64,000 bases of DNA from UBA2365 sp964594045 (GTDB taxonomy: Bacteria; Bacteroidota; Bacteroidia; Chitinophagales; Saprospiraceae). Location of the stretch: assembly GCA_964594045.1 (NCBI GenBank), contig CAZQKR010000006.1, forward strand, positions 68,664 through 132,663, read 5' to 3'. The position numbers were made by a program, and so were the translations under genes. This document shows positions 54,809 to 63,960 of the stretch, one piece after another. The notes beneath the pieces were generated by a model. It made no database searches, had not been told where the DNA came from, and saw only the letters and a list, made by a program, of their open reading frames with translations. Position 1 is the first letter of the stretch. Each line of letters starts with the position of its first letter.

Positions 54809-55498
54809 TTATTGCTCCGGGAATTCAATCAAAAGATCAGGCCTTCTGTTCCTAGTTTTTTCAAGAGATTGGTTCAGCCTCCATTCGCTGATATTTTCTT
54901 CATGACCGCTCAGCAAAACATCCGGCACTTTCCATCCGTTGAATGAGGCCGGCCTGGTATACACGGGAGGCGCAAGCAATCCATCCTGAAAACTGTCTTC
55001 CAGCGCTGAGGTTTCATCATTCAGCACGCCGGGTATCAGCCTACCGATGGAATCCACCAGAACCCCGGCAGCGAGTTCGCCACCGGACAATACATAATCG
55101 CCAATGGATATTTCCATAGTGACGATATGATCCCTGATGCGTTGGTCTATTCCTTTATAATGTCCTGCTATCAGAAGTAAATTGTCTTTCAGGGAAAGCT
55201 TATTTGCAATTTTCTGCACATAAGGCACACCGTCTGGGGTCAGGAAAATGATCTCATCATAACTGACTTTTTTTTGCAGATCTGATATGCAATTGAACAG
55301 CGGTTCGACCATCAATACCATACCTGCACCACCGCCATATTGATAATCATCTATTTGGTTGTAATTGTTCAGGCCATATTTTCGGAGGTCGATTACGTTG
55401 ATTTCCAGTAACTTCTTATCGATAGATCGCTTGATGATGGAATGTCCGAAAAAACTTTCCATCAGCGATGGGACTGCCGAAATGATGTCTATGCGCAT
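54809..55498 (-). CDS. trmD: tRNA (guanine-37-N1)-methyltransferase
   Basis: Methylates G37 in tRNAs reading CNN codons (Leu, Pro, Arg) to prevent +1 frameshifting. The 229-residue SPOUT protein has the trefoil-knot motifs FLTPDGVPYVQKIA, LIAGHYKGIDQRI and ISIGDYVLSGGELA, plus DDYQYGGGAGMVL and PGVLNDETSALEDSF. Length is typical. The usual rpsP-rimM-trmD-rplS cluster is absent; trmD stands between recF and an FKBP gene. A 15-bp palindrome (CCAAATATTATTTGG, 55537-55551) lies just upstream. Confidence 0.96.
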   Translation of the reverse strand: MRIDIISAVPSLMESFFGHSIIKRSIDKKLLEINVIDLRKYGLNNYNQIDDYQYGGGAGMVLMVEPLFNCISDLQKKVSYDEIIFLTPDGVPYVQKIANKLSLKDNLLLIAGHYKGIDQRIRDHIVTMEISIGDYVLSGGELAAGVLVDSIGRLIPGVLNDETSALEDSFQDGLLAPPVYTRPASFNGWKVPDVLLSGHEENISEWRLNQSLEKTRNRRPDLLIEFPEQ

Positions 55499-55560
55499 AT
55501 GATCTACAGTCTGCTTAATAGGTTAATGCAGATGGGCCAAATATTATTTGGTAGGTTCTG

Positions 55561-56238
55561 CTACTCTTTTACGTTAATACCAAGCAATTCTATTTCAAAA
55601 ATGAGTGCTGAATAAGGCTTGATGTGCGGACCTGCTTCCTGTTCGCCGTATGCGAGGTGCTCAGGCACGAAAATCCTGAATTTGTCACCCACTTTCATCA
55701 ATTGCAGTGCTTCCTGCCAACCCTGTATGACACCATTTAAAGGAAATGAGATTGGCTCACCCCTTTCAACTGAACTGTCAAATACGGTACCATCGATCAA
55801 GGTACCATGATAATGCGTTTTTACTTCATCTGCCAGGGTAGGAGAGGCCCCTTCACCTTTTTGCAAAACCTGATACTGAAGACCGCTGGATAAAGTGATC
55901 ACTCCTTCCTTCCTGGAATTTTGAGCTAAGAAATCCTCGCCGGCTGCCTTATTCTGGGCATCCTGCTTCATCCGGGCTTCCATGATCATTTGCTGGAATA
56001 AGCTGAAAGCTTCTTCTTCATTTACCTGTGTGGGCATTTCGGACATTTTATCCTGAAAGCCTTTGACGAAAGCTTCCTGATCGATATCGCTCAGCCCCAT
56101 ATTGTTCAATTCCGTTGCGAGTATCATGCCCGCTGCATAACTTGAACGGCTCAGTTGGTCAGAGATGGTCTGTGCAACTGCCAGCGAACTGATAGCCAGC
56201 AATAAAGCGATGAACAAACCTGTGATTTTTGTTTGCAT
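55561..56238 (-). CDS. FKBP-type peptidyl-prolyl isomerase (FkpA/Mip-like)
   Basis: A 225-residue exported foldase. The signal peptide (1-22) ends SLAVAQ. Residues 25-110 are the helical FKBP_N dimerisation domain (YAAGMILATELNNMG, EAFVKGFQDKM). Residues 125-222 are the FKBP domain, with VKTHYHGTLIDGTVFDSS, VIQGWQEALQLMKVGDKF, PEHLAYGEQ and ALIFEIELL. It should act on folding outer-membrane or secreted proteins in the periplasm. The DFLAQNSRKEGVITLSSGLQY linker is typical of Mip-like proteins. Monocistronic in appearance. Confidence 0.93.
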   Translation of the reverse strand: MQTKITGLFIALLLAISSLAVAQTISDQLSRSSYAAGMILATELNNMGLSDIDQEAFVKGFQDKMSEMPTQVNEEEAFSLFQQMIMEARMKQDAQNKAAGEDFLAQNSRKEGVITLSSGLQYQVLQKGEGASPTLADEVKTHYHGTLIDGTVFDSSVERGEPISFPLNGVIQGWQEALQLMKVGDKFRIFVPEHLAYGEQEAGPHIKPYSALIFEIELLGINVKE

Positions 56239-56412
56239 AAAATATTTTTAATGATTTGAATTTCTTTTTCGATTTATCTATTCAAATATGATTTTAACCG
56301 GAAAGCCCGATAAAAAACTTCATACACATAACTGCATTTATTCCAAAATATTATCAGCGATGCAAACTCATTCATTGAAAAGCATCAATACACTTGGAAG
56401 CACTCCGACGGA

Positions 56413-57813
56413 TCAGGCAGGATTGGAGCTTTTCAATTCAGCATAATACTGATAATAATACGGAATAGTTTCAATCCCCTTATAAAAAGTAAATAAGCTG
56501 TAATGTTCATTCGGTGAATGTATCGCATTGGAGTCCAGACCAAAACCCATCAGAACGGATTTGATTCCCAGGACTTTTTCAAAAAGCGCAATGATCGGAA
56601 TACTTCCACCTGATCTGACCGGAATGACTTCTTTTCCAAAGGTTTTTTGCATGGCCATTTCTGCTGCTTTGTATTCAGGCGTATCCACAGGCGTAACAGT
56701 TGCATAGCCTCCATGATGATAATCCACTTTCACCTGAACAGATTTTGGGGCGAGCGATTTGAAATACTGTCCAAACAGCTCAGAGATCTTTGCCGGGTCC
56801 TGATTTGGTACCAGACGCATCGAGATCTTAGCGAAGGCTTTGGATGGCAACACAGTTTTTGCGCCTTCTCCGGTAAATCCGCCCCAGATGCCATTCAGGT
56901 CAAGTGTTGGCCGGATAGATGTCCTCTCAATGGTCGTAAAACCAGCTTCACCGGATTCCTCCCCAATGCCGATGGATTTTTTGTATTCCTCCAGATTGAA
57001 AGGAGCCATGTTCATTTTTGCCCTTTCTTCCGCAGTAACTTCCAAAACATCATCATAGAATCCGGGAATGGTTATCCGCTTGTTTTCATCATGCAATCTG
57101 GCCACCATATCGCACAATACATTCAAAGGGTTGGCAACTCCTCCGCCATATAACCCGGAATGCAGATCACGGTTAGGGCCGGTAACCTCAACCTGCACAT
57201 AACTCAGGCCTCTTAATCCGGTGGTAATCGTCGGAGTTTCCTTGTTGATCAGTCCCGTATCTGAAACCAGTATGACATCGGCTTTCAACATCTCTTTATT
57301 CGCTTCGCAAAAAGCGCCGAGGCTCGGAGATCCGATCTCCTCTTCACCTTCGATCATGAACTTCACATTGCACGGCAGAACACTTTCAGCGACCATTGCT
57401 TCAAAAGCCTTAACGTGCATAAACATCTGTCCTTTATCGTCATCTGCTCCACGTGCAAAAATGGCGCCTTCAGGATGTAATTCCGTTTTTCTGATCTGCG
57501 GTTCAAACGGCGGAGTTTCCCATAATTCCAACGGGTCGGCTGGCTGAACATCATAGTGACCATAAACCATCACTGTGGGCAGTGAAGGGTCGATCATTTT
57601 TTCACCATAAACCACCGGGTGTCCTGCAGTGGAATAAACTTCAGTTTTAGTTGCACCTGCTTTTTCCAGGAAAGACCTGAGTTTTTCTGCAGCTTTATAC
57701 ATATCTTCCTTGTGATTCGGATCAGAACTTACTGACGGTATCCTGATCAATTCGAACAATTCGGCTAAAAACCTTTCTCTGTGTGTGTTGAAATAAGATT
57801 GTAATTTGTCCAT
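56413..57813 (-). CDS. M20-family dipeptidase/zinc peptidase
   Basis: A 466-residue di-zinc exopeptidase of the M20 family (CNDP/PepV-like). Visible zinc ligands and catalytic residues: H86 and D88 in YGHYDVQP, the bridging Asp in RGADDDKG (about D125), the catalytic Glu pair in EGEEEIGS (157-159), an Asp in SDTG and a late His (SNAIHSPNEHY). The dimerisation domain includes DLHSGLYGGGVANP. It probably cleaves dipeptides in the cytoplasm, as there is no signal peptide. It lies 59 bases downstream of cdaA on the same strand, so it may be the second gene of that transcript. Confidence 0.92.
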   Translation of the reverse strand: MDKLQSYFNTHRERFLAELFELIRIPSVSSDPNHKEDMYKAAEKLRSFLEKAGATKTEVYSTAGHPVVYGEKMIDPSLPTVMVYGHYDVQPADPLELWETPPFEPQIRKTELHPEGAIFARGADDDKGQMFMHVKAFEAMVAESVLPCNVKFMIEGEEEIGSPSLGAFCEANKEMLKADVILVSDTGLINKETPTITTGLRGLSYVQVEVTGPNRDLHSGLYGGGVANPLNVLCDMVARLHDENKRITIPGFYDDVLEVTAEERAKMNMAPFNLEEYKKSIGIGEESGEAGFTTIERTSIRPTLDLNGIWGGFTGEGAKTVLPSKAFAKISMRLVPNQDPAKISELFGQYFKSLAPKSVQVKVDYHHGGYATVTPVDTPEYKAAEMAMQKTFGKEVIPVRSGGSIPIIALFEKVLGIKSVLMGFGLDSNAIHSPNEHYSLFTFYKGIETIPYYYQYYAELKSSNPA

Positions 57814-57872
57814 AATGAATGATTTTGATAACCCTGGAAATTTATTGTTATAATCTGTTTTCCCGGTTTTGG

Positions 57873-58676
57873 TTATTTGACTAAATGCTTTGATAATTTT
57901 TCTTCAAGTACTTTTTCGCTGATGTCTTCCGTGATGATTCCTTTAAAAACATAAGAAATCGTACCCCTTTCTTCTGAAACAATAATGACAGCAACCAGGG
58001 TGCTTTCCGTGATACCCAGGGCTGCACGGTGTCTTAGCCCGTATTTTTGCGGAATATCCGGATTGGAAGTCAATGGTAAAACAGTTCCGGCACTGTAAAT
58101 CCTGTCCCTTGAGATGATGGCAGCTCCGTCATGCATCGGGCTATGTTTTTGAAATATGGCTTCGAGCAATACCTGACTGATCCGGGCATTCAGGAAGGTG
58201 CCGTTGTTGTGGAACATTTCAGGGTCCCTGCCATTCATCAAAACGATCAAAGCCCCTGTTTTAGCAGCTGAAAAATTTAAAATGGCCTTTTTCATTTGAC
58301 GGACACCCCTGTTTTTTTCCATGTCAGAAACGGTTTGGAGCTTGAAGATCCTTTCAAAGAACTCGAATCTTCCTTGGAGTGTTGTATTGGCAAGGGCAAC
58401 CAGAAACCTCCGGACCTCAGGTTGAAAAATGATGATCAGGATGATTACACCAAATGCGATGAATTTTCCGAGAATGAAGGATAGAAGTTTCATGTCCAAC
58501 AGGCCTACTACCCACCATAATCCATAAAAAATGATCACGCCTACCAAAATCTTGATCGCGATGCTCCCACGCAGCAACCTGTAAAGGAAATAGACCAGAT
58601 AAGAAACGATCAGGACATCTATCACATCGATAAACCGAACTTCAAATGTACCTATGTGAAACAGGGGTATGTCCAT
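57873..58676 (-). CDS. cdaA: Diadenylate cyclase CdaA
   Basis: Membrane c-di-AMP synthase, 267 residues. Three N-terminal transmembrane helices (about 18-36, 41-60, 66-84) precede a DAC domain with the catalytic D183-G184-A185 (SPMHDGAAII) and R215-H216-R217 (YGLRHRAALG), plus the TVLPLTS segment. Arrangement and length match CdaA (formerly YbbP). No CdaR or GlmM neighbour is present, unlike in Firmicutes. c-di-AMP usually controls potassium and osmolyte balance. No phosphodiesterase or target gene is visible in the window. Confidence 0.95.
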   Translation of the reverse strand: MDIPLFHIGTFEVRFIDVIDVLIVSYLVYFLYRLLRGSIAIKILVGVIIFYGLWWVVGLLDMKLLSFILGKFIAFGVIILIIIFQPEVRRFLVALANTTLQGRFEFFERIFKLQTVSDMEKNRGVRQMKKAILNFSAAKTGALIVLMNGRDPEMFHNNGTFLNARISQVLLEAIFQKHSPMHDGAAIISRDRIYSAGTVLPLTSNPDIPQKYGLRHRAALGITESTLVAVIIVSEERGTISYVFKGIITEDISEKVLEEKLSKHLVK

Positions 58677-58823
58677 TTATTGTGTTGTTGATGTCATTGA
58701 TTCTCAGATAATAGATTTGCCTGCCATGAAAAATTTTGATCAGAATGTTCGGCTCAACTGATGATCAAAAAGTTTTTGCGGCAGCGAATCATCAGCACCG
58801 GTTCGTAAAATATACCACATCCA

Positions 58824-59393
58824 TCAGGCAATAGCCAGATTTTTGATATTTGATTTCTCGGTTACCTGATTGTAGGCAAAAAATATAGCGACGCTGTAGA
58901 TCAGATCTCCGAGAATGGTATATTTGAAAAACGGTATACCGTTGATATAGCTGCTGATCAGTCCGGAAAAATCTTTGGAATACATGTCAAAGAATAACCA
59001 GCTGCCAAAATTTGTGATCAGAAAAAATGCAATTGAGCCGGCAAGGCTGCCAAAGATCAGTTTTGAATAACTGAAGCGTTTGAGCATTTTTCCTGCGATC
59101 AAAAACATGGCGACAAAACCACCGTAAACCCAGATCATGTAATTGCTGAACCAGATGATTCCTGTCTGATCAGTAAAACTGCTCCTGTGAACGAAATTAT
59201 TGAGTATAAAATCTGTCAGAAACAGGGCTAAAAATGTGAAAAATATAGCAGACCTTCTGTTTTTATAGATCGCACCTCCAAAAATGGCAAGTGCACCAAC
59301 CGGTGTAAAATTCCATGGATGAGGCATGAATCTGCTGAGTGCGATCACTGCAATAAAAACAAGGAACAGTAAAAAGTCTTTCTTTCCCAACAT
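58824..59393 (-). CDS. Multi-pass membrane protein, DUF6580-like
   Basis: A 189-residue inner-membrane protein with about five or six helices, from ATG 59393 (MLGKKDF); the longer frame to 59450 adds an unlikely leader. RFMPHPWNFTPVGALAIFGG near the N-terminus is the hallmark of a small family whose topology resembles the S components of ECF vitamin transporters. ECF-like use is inference. It has no energising ATPase near and no riboswitch upstream. The 420-base gap to fmt on the opposite strand contains its promoter. Confidence 0.78.
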   Translation of the reverse strand: MLGKKDFLLFLVFIAVIALSRFMPHPWNFTPVGALAIFGGAIYKNRRSAIFFTFLALFLTDFILNNFVHRSSFTDQTGIIWFSNYMIWVYGGFVAMFLIAGKMLKRFSYSKLIFGSLAGSIAFFLITNFGSWLFFDMYSKDFSGLISSYINGIPFFKYTILGDLIYSVAIFFAYNQVTEKSNIKNLAIA

Positions 59394-59587
59394 GTTGTAT
59401 TTTTTTGACAATTTTAACAATTCAAAGGGGCTAAAGGTTTCAATCCACAAAGTTAAAAAAAAATTGCGGAAATAAAAAATTGCTTGAATTTCAAATTGAA
59501 AACATATTCAATGAATACTAAGATGTGCAAAAATTTGCTGATTTTTTTAAACCAAAAGAATTGGCTGGTGATAAAACCGAGGATTAT

Positions 59588-59617
59588 TTGCCTACAATCA
59601 CCAACCCTGTATCTTTG
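59588..59617 (+). promoter_or_regulatory. Bacteroidota-type promoter of fmt
   Basis: TTG at 59588-59590, exactly 19 bases, then TATCTTTG at 59610-59617: a perfect match to the -33/-7 consensus of the Bacteroidota primary sigma factor. It lies 16 bases before the ATG and decides the start. Confidence 0.8.
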
Positions 59618-59632
59618 CAAAAATTTATTCCG

Positions 59633-60550
59633 ATGCGAATCATTTACATGTCCACACCTGAAATCGGTATTCCGGCGCTTGAATTGCTCCTGAAGAAAGG
59701 TTATGATATCGTTGGAGTCGTCACCGCTACCGACAAGATGGGCGGCCGGAATATGAAACAATTGCTTCAATCCGATATCAAAAAATATGCAGTTGAAAAG
59801 GGTTTGCGGGTTTTACAGCCAGCCAATCTCAAAGATCCCGGCTTTTTATCTGAACTTCGTGCCTTGAAAGCCGATCTGCAGATCGTGATCGCTTTTCGCA
59901 TGCTGCCGGAAGTCGTGTGGAACATGCCACCTTTGGGAACATATAACCTGCACAGTTCGCTGTTGCCCAAATACCGGGGTGCTGCACCGATCAATTGGGC
60001 CATCATCAACGGGGAAAAGACCACCGGGGTAACCAGTTTCAAGTTGAAGCATGAGATCGATACCGGAGATGTTTTTCTTCAGGAAAGCCTCGAAATAGGT
60101 GAGGATGAAACAGCCGGAGAACTCTATCAACGTATCAAATACCTTGCTGCTGATGTGATCCTTAAAACTGTACAACAAATTGAAAAAGACAATGTAAAGT
60201 TATTTAAACAAGATGGAAATGCAGTCAGCCTCGCACCTAAGATTTTCAAGGAAGACTGCCGGATCATGTGGAATGTCCCCACCCAACAGGTATATAACCT
60301 GATACGTGGATTAAGCCCGCTACCCACGGCCTGGACCACAGTAAATGGCGCAGTTTTCAAGATTTTCAAGGCTAAAAAAATAGAGTTGTCACCCACAGTC
60401 AAACCTGGCGAGATCCTGACAGACAACCGCAGTTTTCTCCATTTTGCCACCACAGACGGTTTCATAGCCTGCGAAGAAGTGCAGATGGAAGGGAAAAAGC
60501 GCATGGATATCCGCAGTTTTTTGAATGGTTACCGGATATCTGAGGTATGA
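59633..60550 (+). CDS. fmt: Methionyl-tRNA formyltransferase
   Basis: Formylates initiator Met-tRNA using 10-formyl-THF. ATG 59633 (MRIIYMSTPE) is chosen because the promoter lies directly before it; the open frame up to 59525 precedes the promoter. The 305 residues show the formyltransferase core with YNLHSSLLPKYRGAAPINWA (catalytic Asn/His, SLLP loop) and the catalytic Asp in HEIDTGDVF. The C-terminal tRNA-binding OB domain includes RGLSPLPTAWT. The def gene is not near. Confidence 0.96.
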   Translation: MRIIYMSTPEIGIPALELLLKKGYDIVGVVTATDKMGGRNMKQLLQSDIKKYAVEKGLRVLQPANLKDPGFLSELRALKADLQIVIAFRMLPEVVWNMPPLGTYNLHSSLLPKYRGAAPINWAIINGEKTTGVTSFKLKHEIDTGDVFLQESLEIGEDETAGELYQRIKYLAADVILKTVQQIEKDNVKLFKQDGNAVSLAPKIFKEDCRIMWNVPTQQVYNLIRGLSPLPTAWTTVNGAVFKIFKAKKIELSPTVKPGEILTDNRSFLHFATTDGFIACEEVQMEGKKRMDIRSFLNGYRISEV

Positions 60551-60676
60551 GAAGTAAAAATTACCATTCATTCGCCTTTGGACGGAAATCCTCAATAAAC
60601 TCACCTCTACCTTTTAAAACGGAATATTATTTTCTTCAATAGCAACAGAAGTGTAATAAATCAATAATCAGACTTA

Positions 60677-62164
60677 TTATCGGTCAAAAACAAAATTTTG
60701 TTTTTCTTTTTTGCAGATCAATTGCACGGCCCATTTGCCGGTTTGGGCTGACGGAGGCAATCCGCCACCGGGAAACAGCCATTGGCCAGCCATATAGAAA
60801 TTCTTTAAACCCGGTAATTGCATATCAAGCGCATCCATCATGTTTTCTTTGGTCGGCATGAAACCTTCATAAGCACCGTCTTTAACCCCGGTATATTTTA
60901 CGCCCGTTTTGGGTGTCGCGACATCCACCACCTCGATGAACTGGCCGATGCCTGGAAATTCCGCTTCAAGGCAGGCTCTTGCATCTTTTTCTATCCGGAT
61001 TTTTTCATTTTCGTAAGCATCACCTTCCAGATTTTCCCACATTTTCCAGGGACTGTCAAAACGCATGACAATGGAGGTTTTTCCGGGAGGCGCCATGGTC
61101 TCATCATAGGCATAGTTCATGACCGAATATCCGTTGTCCAGTTCAGTCATTCCGATACGCATCCCTTTGGCAATGTTGACGATGATCGGTGAATCAGCAG
61201 GGATTATTTTGTCTATGCCAAATGAAACCTGGACGATCGGGGTGAACAATTCCCAGTTTTTATACGCGTGATCCACTTTTTTAGAAACATATTTTCCTCC
61301 AAGCATTTTATAAATGGTATGGAAACCATCCGCTGCACTGATCACATAATCTGTCTGAATCAAGCTACCGTCGGTTAGTTTTATACCTTTTGCAGTGTTT
61401 TGTTCTACAATGATTTTTTCGACTTTCTTTTTGAAAGTAATTTTTCCTCCCAGTTTTTCATATTTTTCCAACATCCTTTGAGCCAAAGGGAAGGAACCGC
61501 CCTTTATGTATCCTGCATTTTTCTGATTGAAAAAACCTAGCATGAAAATGAAAGCCAGTGCGGAAAAATTCCTTTCACCGTATAATGCGTTCAAAAATCC
61601 GGTCAGCTTCTGATTTTTAAATTGTAAGGTATCAAAATACTCTTTACAAGTCTTACGTCCGAATTTCTTGACCAACAAAAAAATAGGCCACATTACTGGG
61701 ATCAATCTGACATAATCGAATGCGTTTCGCAATTTCGGAGGCAATGCAAAGGGTTGCAATAAGGCGCTTTTTCGCATGTCGCGACACATCTTTTGAATTC
61801 GTTCCTCGTCTTCCGGCGCCATTTCGATCAGATACTTTTCCCATCGGTCAATGTTGGAATAAATGATAAACTCATTTCTGTCCTGGTCAAAGATCCTGGA
61901 ATGGATTTCATGGTCTATGATCACCGTTTCGTCATTCAACACATTGGTCTCTTTCCATATATCATGAAAAGCGCCTTTGGACGTTCCCACCAGCCAATGG
62001 AGGCAATAATCAAACCTGTACTTTTTTCTTTCCCATGCGGTGCATTGCCCGCCGGCAATGGTGTGCATCTCAATGATTTCTGTTTCGAATCCATTCATTG
62101 CCGCATAAATCCCTGCGGACAATCCGGCCACACCAGCGCCGATGATGATGACTTTTTTGCTCAT
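60677..62164 (-). CDS. CrtI/phytoene desaturase-like FAD-dependent oxidoreductase
   Basis: A 495-residue flavoprotein. The N-terminal dinucleotide-binding motif is IIIGAGVAGLSAGIYAAMNG (5-24), followed by GGQCTAWERKKYRFD, the second conserved block. The C-terminal FAD motif is LPGLKNFYMAGQWLFPGGGL with the closing PPSAQTGKWAVQ. This pattern fits the phytoene desaturase/carotenoid isomerase/retinol saturase branch. No other carotenoid genes are present, so the substrate is open: a lipid or isoprenoid is likely. A flavodoxin-like gene lies 61 bases upstream on the same strand and could supply electrons. Confidence 0.85.
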   Translation of the reverse strand: MSKKVIIIGAGVAGLSAGIYAAMNGFETEIIEMHTIAGGQCTAWERKKYRFDYCLHWLVGTSKGAFHDIWKETNVLNDETVIIDHEIHSRIFDQDRNEFIIYSNIDRWEKYLIEMAPEDEERIQKMCRDMRKSALLQPFALPPKLRNAFDYVRLIPVMWPIFLLVKKFGRKTCKEYFDTLQFKNQKLTGFLNALYGERNFSALAFIFMLGFFNQKNAGYIKGGSFPLAQRMLEKYEKLGGKITFKKKVEKIIVEQNTAKGIKLTDGSLIQTDYVISAADGFHTIYKMLGGKYVSKKVDHAYKNWELFTPIVQVSFGIDKIIPADSPIIVNIAKGMRIGMTELDNGYSVMNYAYDETMAPPGKTSIVMRFDSPWKMWENLEGDAYENEKIRIEKDARACLEAEFPGIGQFIEVVDVATPKTGVKYTGVKDGAYEGFMPTKENMMDALDMQLPGLKNFYMAGQWLFPGGGLPPSAQTGKWAVQLICKKEKQNFVFDR

Positions 62165-62225
62165 GATTGTCAGTGTTTATTGGCTGCTTTAAATATCTTA
62201 ATGATTGAAAATCAGCACTTATTGT

Positions 62226-62759
62226 TTATTCACTTTTTAATGAAGTAATAAACCGGTCATATATGCTTTGTATCTCTCCGGTAAAATTTTCTTCACTCAA
62301 TGTGGTCTTCATAAAAGCGCCGGGATCGTCTTTCAATTCCGGAGGAAGAACCAGAGTTTTCGGAAATGCTTCGCAATGCGCACATTTTTCCTTTAGCAAT
62401 TCCCTGACCATATTGAAAACCAGGTTGTGCCCGAACTTCTCATCCTTTTGCTCAAATTTACTGCCGCAGCAACTTACAAAAACGAGTTGACGGATGGCAG
62501 ATCGATATTTTTTTATAAAATTCCTGAGCGGTACGATGAGCTGCCCCATCCATATCGGACCACAAAGGATGATCCGGTCATAGTTTTCGACCTTTTTTTT
62601 AAGTCTTCTATTGCCAAAATTGATGCCCATCAGCATGAGTAAATGTGCATTCAGCCTTGGAAAAATTTCCTCGATATCGCATTGAAGATCATTGGCGATC
62701 TTATTTGCTAAATACCGGTTGCTTCCTTTGTGAGAATAAAAATATACGATGGTATTCAT
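62226..62759 (-). CDS. Flavodoxin-family protein
   Basis: A 177-residue α/β protein with a flavodoxin-like FMN site: the phosphate loop YSHKGSNRYLANKIA (8-22) and the second loop CGPIWMGQLIVPLRNFI. A Cys-rich stretch (VSCCGSKF, KCAHCEAF) is unusual for simple flavodoxins and may bind metal or be redox active. It precedes the FAD oxidoreductase in the same direction, 61 bases apart, which suggests a two-gene redox unit. No signal peptide. Confidence 0.82.
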   Translation of the reverse strand: MNTIVYFYSHKGSNRYLANKIANDLQCDIEEIFPRLNAHLLMLMGINFGNRRLKKKVENYDRIILCGPIWMGQLIVPLRNFIKKYRSAIRQLVFVSCCGSKFEQKDEKFGHNLVFNMVRELLKEKCAHCEAFPKTLVLPPELKDDPGAFMKTTLSEENFTGEIQSIYDRFITSLKSE

Positions 62760-62866
62760 GTTTGATGATTATTTTGTGTTTCGGAAATATAGCTCTATGT
62801 GGTTTTGTGTGGGAACCAATTGGGTAAAACCTCTCTGGATTTTGTGGAAAATATAAAATACAGCTA

Positions 62867-62998
62867 TTCCACAAAGTTGCACGAAGTAGGCACAAAGACC
62901 ACAAAGTGAATACATTATGTTTCTGATCAAATAATTTTTTTGAGGTTTGAAAATAAAAACTTCGTGACTTTCGCGTCTGCTTCGTGTTTTTCGTGGAA
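62867..62998. repeat. CACAAAG/CTTCGTG short-repeat cluster
   Basis: CACAAAG-type heptamers recur at 62871-62908 (CACAAAG, CACGAAG, CACAAAG, CACAAAG) and their inverted forms at 62959-62996 (CTTCGTG twice, TTCGTGG). TTCCAC and GTGGAA close the two ends. A similar lone cluster occurs near 13650-13672. Confidence 0.6.
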
Positions 62999-63133
62999 TT
63001 TTCCAAAAAATCACTGTTCTACGAAATTTGTCAGGAATCACTGAATCAATGACCATTATTGGACATCCAAAAAATGAACAAATAAATCAACATAGTCCGG
63101 GAAATATTCACCATTATGCTTATCGATTTTCAT

Positions 63134-63622
63134 TTACTTTTTGTACAATTCCCTGGTTTTGGGCAATAATGCCAGGCAAACCATCACCAGGCCATAGAAA
63201 AAATATATAGTATGCAAAGGATCAACTGTTTTAAAAATGGCCGTCTGAACATTGATCCAGATCATCAGCGCTACGCCGGTATACACCGTAAATGTCCAGG
63301 AAAAATGATGGTCATACATTAGATTGATGTGTTCAAGAAAACTATTTTCCGGTTTTTTGAGCAAAGCAAAGATCAGGTAAATGGGTAATAGTCCGAATGT
63401 CAGCAATAAAATGAAACCCGGAATAAGAAAATCATCGAAAACTGAAGGTCCGAGTATTTCGGTTGGCATACCCAATAAAGATCCGTCAGGTTTGAGTATC
63501 AGGGAAATTCCGCCAAAAAGGGCGCCAATGGAAAGCAGTAAATGAAGCAGGATGAGCAGATACCGGAGAATTCTTGAAGTATTCAAAATGTACAATTTTT
63601 GATTGGCAAAATAAATGCCCAA
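63134..63622 (-). CDS. Small four-helix membrane protein, unknown function
   Basis: 162 residues with four predicted membrane segments: about 20-42, 65-87, 110-127 and 136-154. The N-terminus is positively charged (NTSRILR) and the C-terminus ends in RELYKK. The spaced pattern of Gly, Pro and charged loops reads as a real gene. No motif is recognised and neighbours do not suggest a role. Confidence 0.65.
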   Translation of the reverse strand: MGIYFANQKLYILNTSRILRYLLILLHLLLSIGALFGGISLILKPDGSLLGMPTEILGPSVFDDFLIPGFILLLTFGLLPIYLIFALLKKPENSFLEHINLMYDHHFSWTFTVYTGVALMIWINVQTAIFKTVDPLHTIYFFYGLVMVCLALLPKTRELYKK

Positions 63623-63960
63623 GGTACGGCATTTTTCTGTGAAAAACTGGTGGACAAATATTAATTAATTGTGAAAAGTACTGGTGAGAGGAAGTTTTAA
63701 TGACTGGGTTTTGTAAGGTGCAGTGTGTAATTCATTATGAGAAATGGCAATGTAAATATGGTTGTTGGTGAAAACGTCAAATACAGCAGGAAAAACATAC
63801 AAATAAAATATTGTTCCACAGCATATCAATAATGCCAATAACAAATATTATTCTGTCACTACAATAAGTTCAAAAACTTCACCAAAAAAATTTTGAAATC
63901 TGCACCGAAATTTGTATATTTATGGCTTAAACCATTGTATGATACAAAGTTCACATCATA
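63623..63960. other. Right-end intergenic region
   Basis: About 340 AT-rich bases with no open frame, RNA gene or strong hairpin that I can see. It leads into an octamer array at the window edge. Confidence 0.4.
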
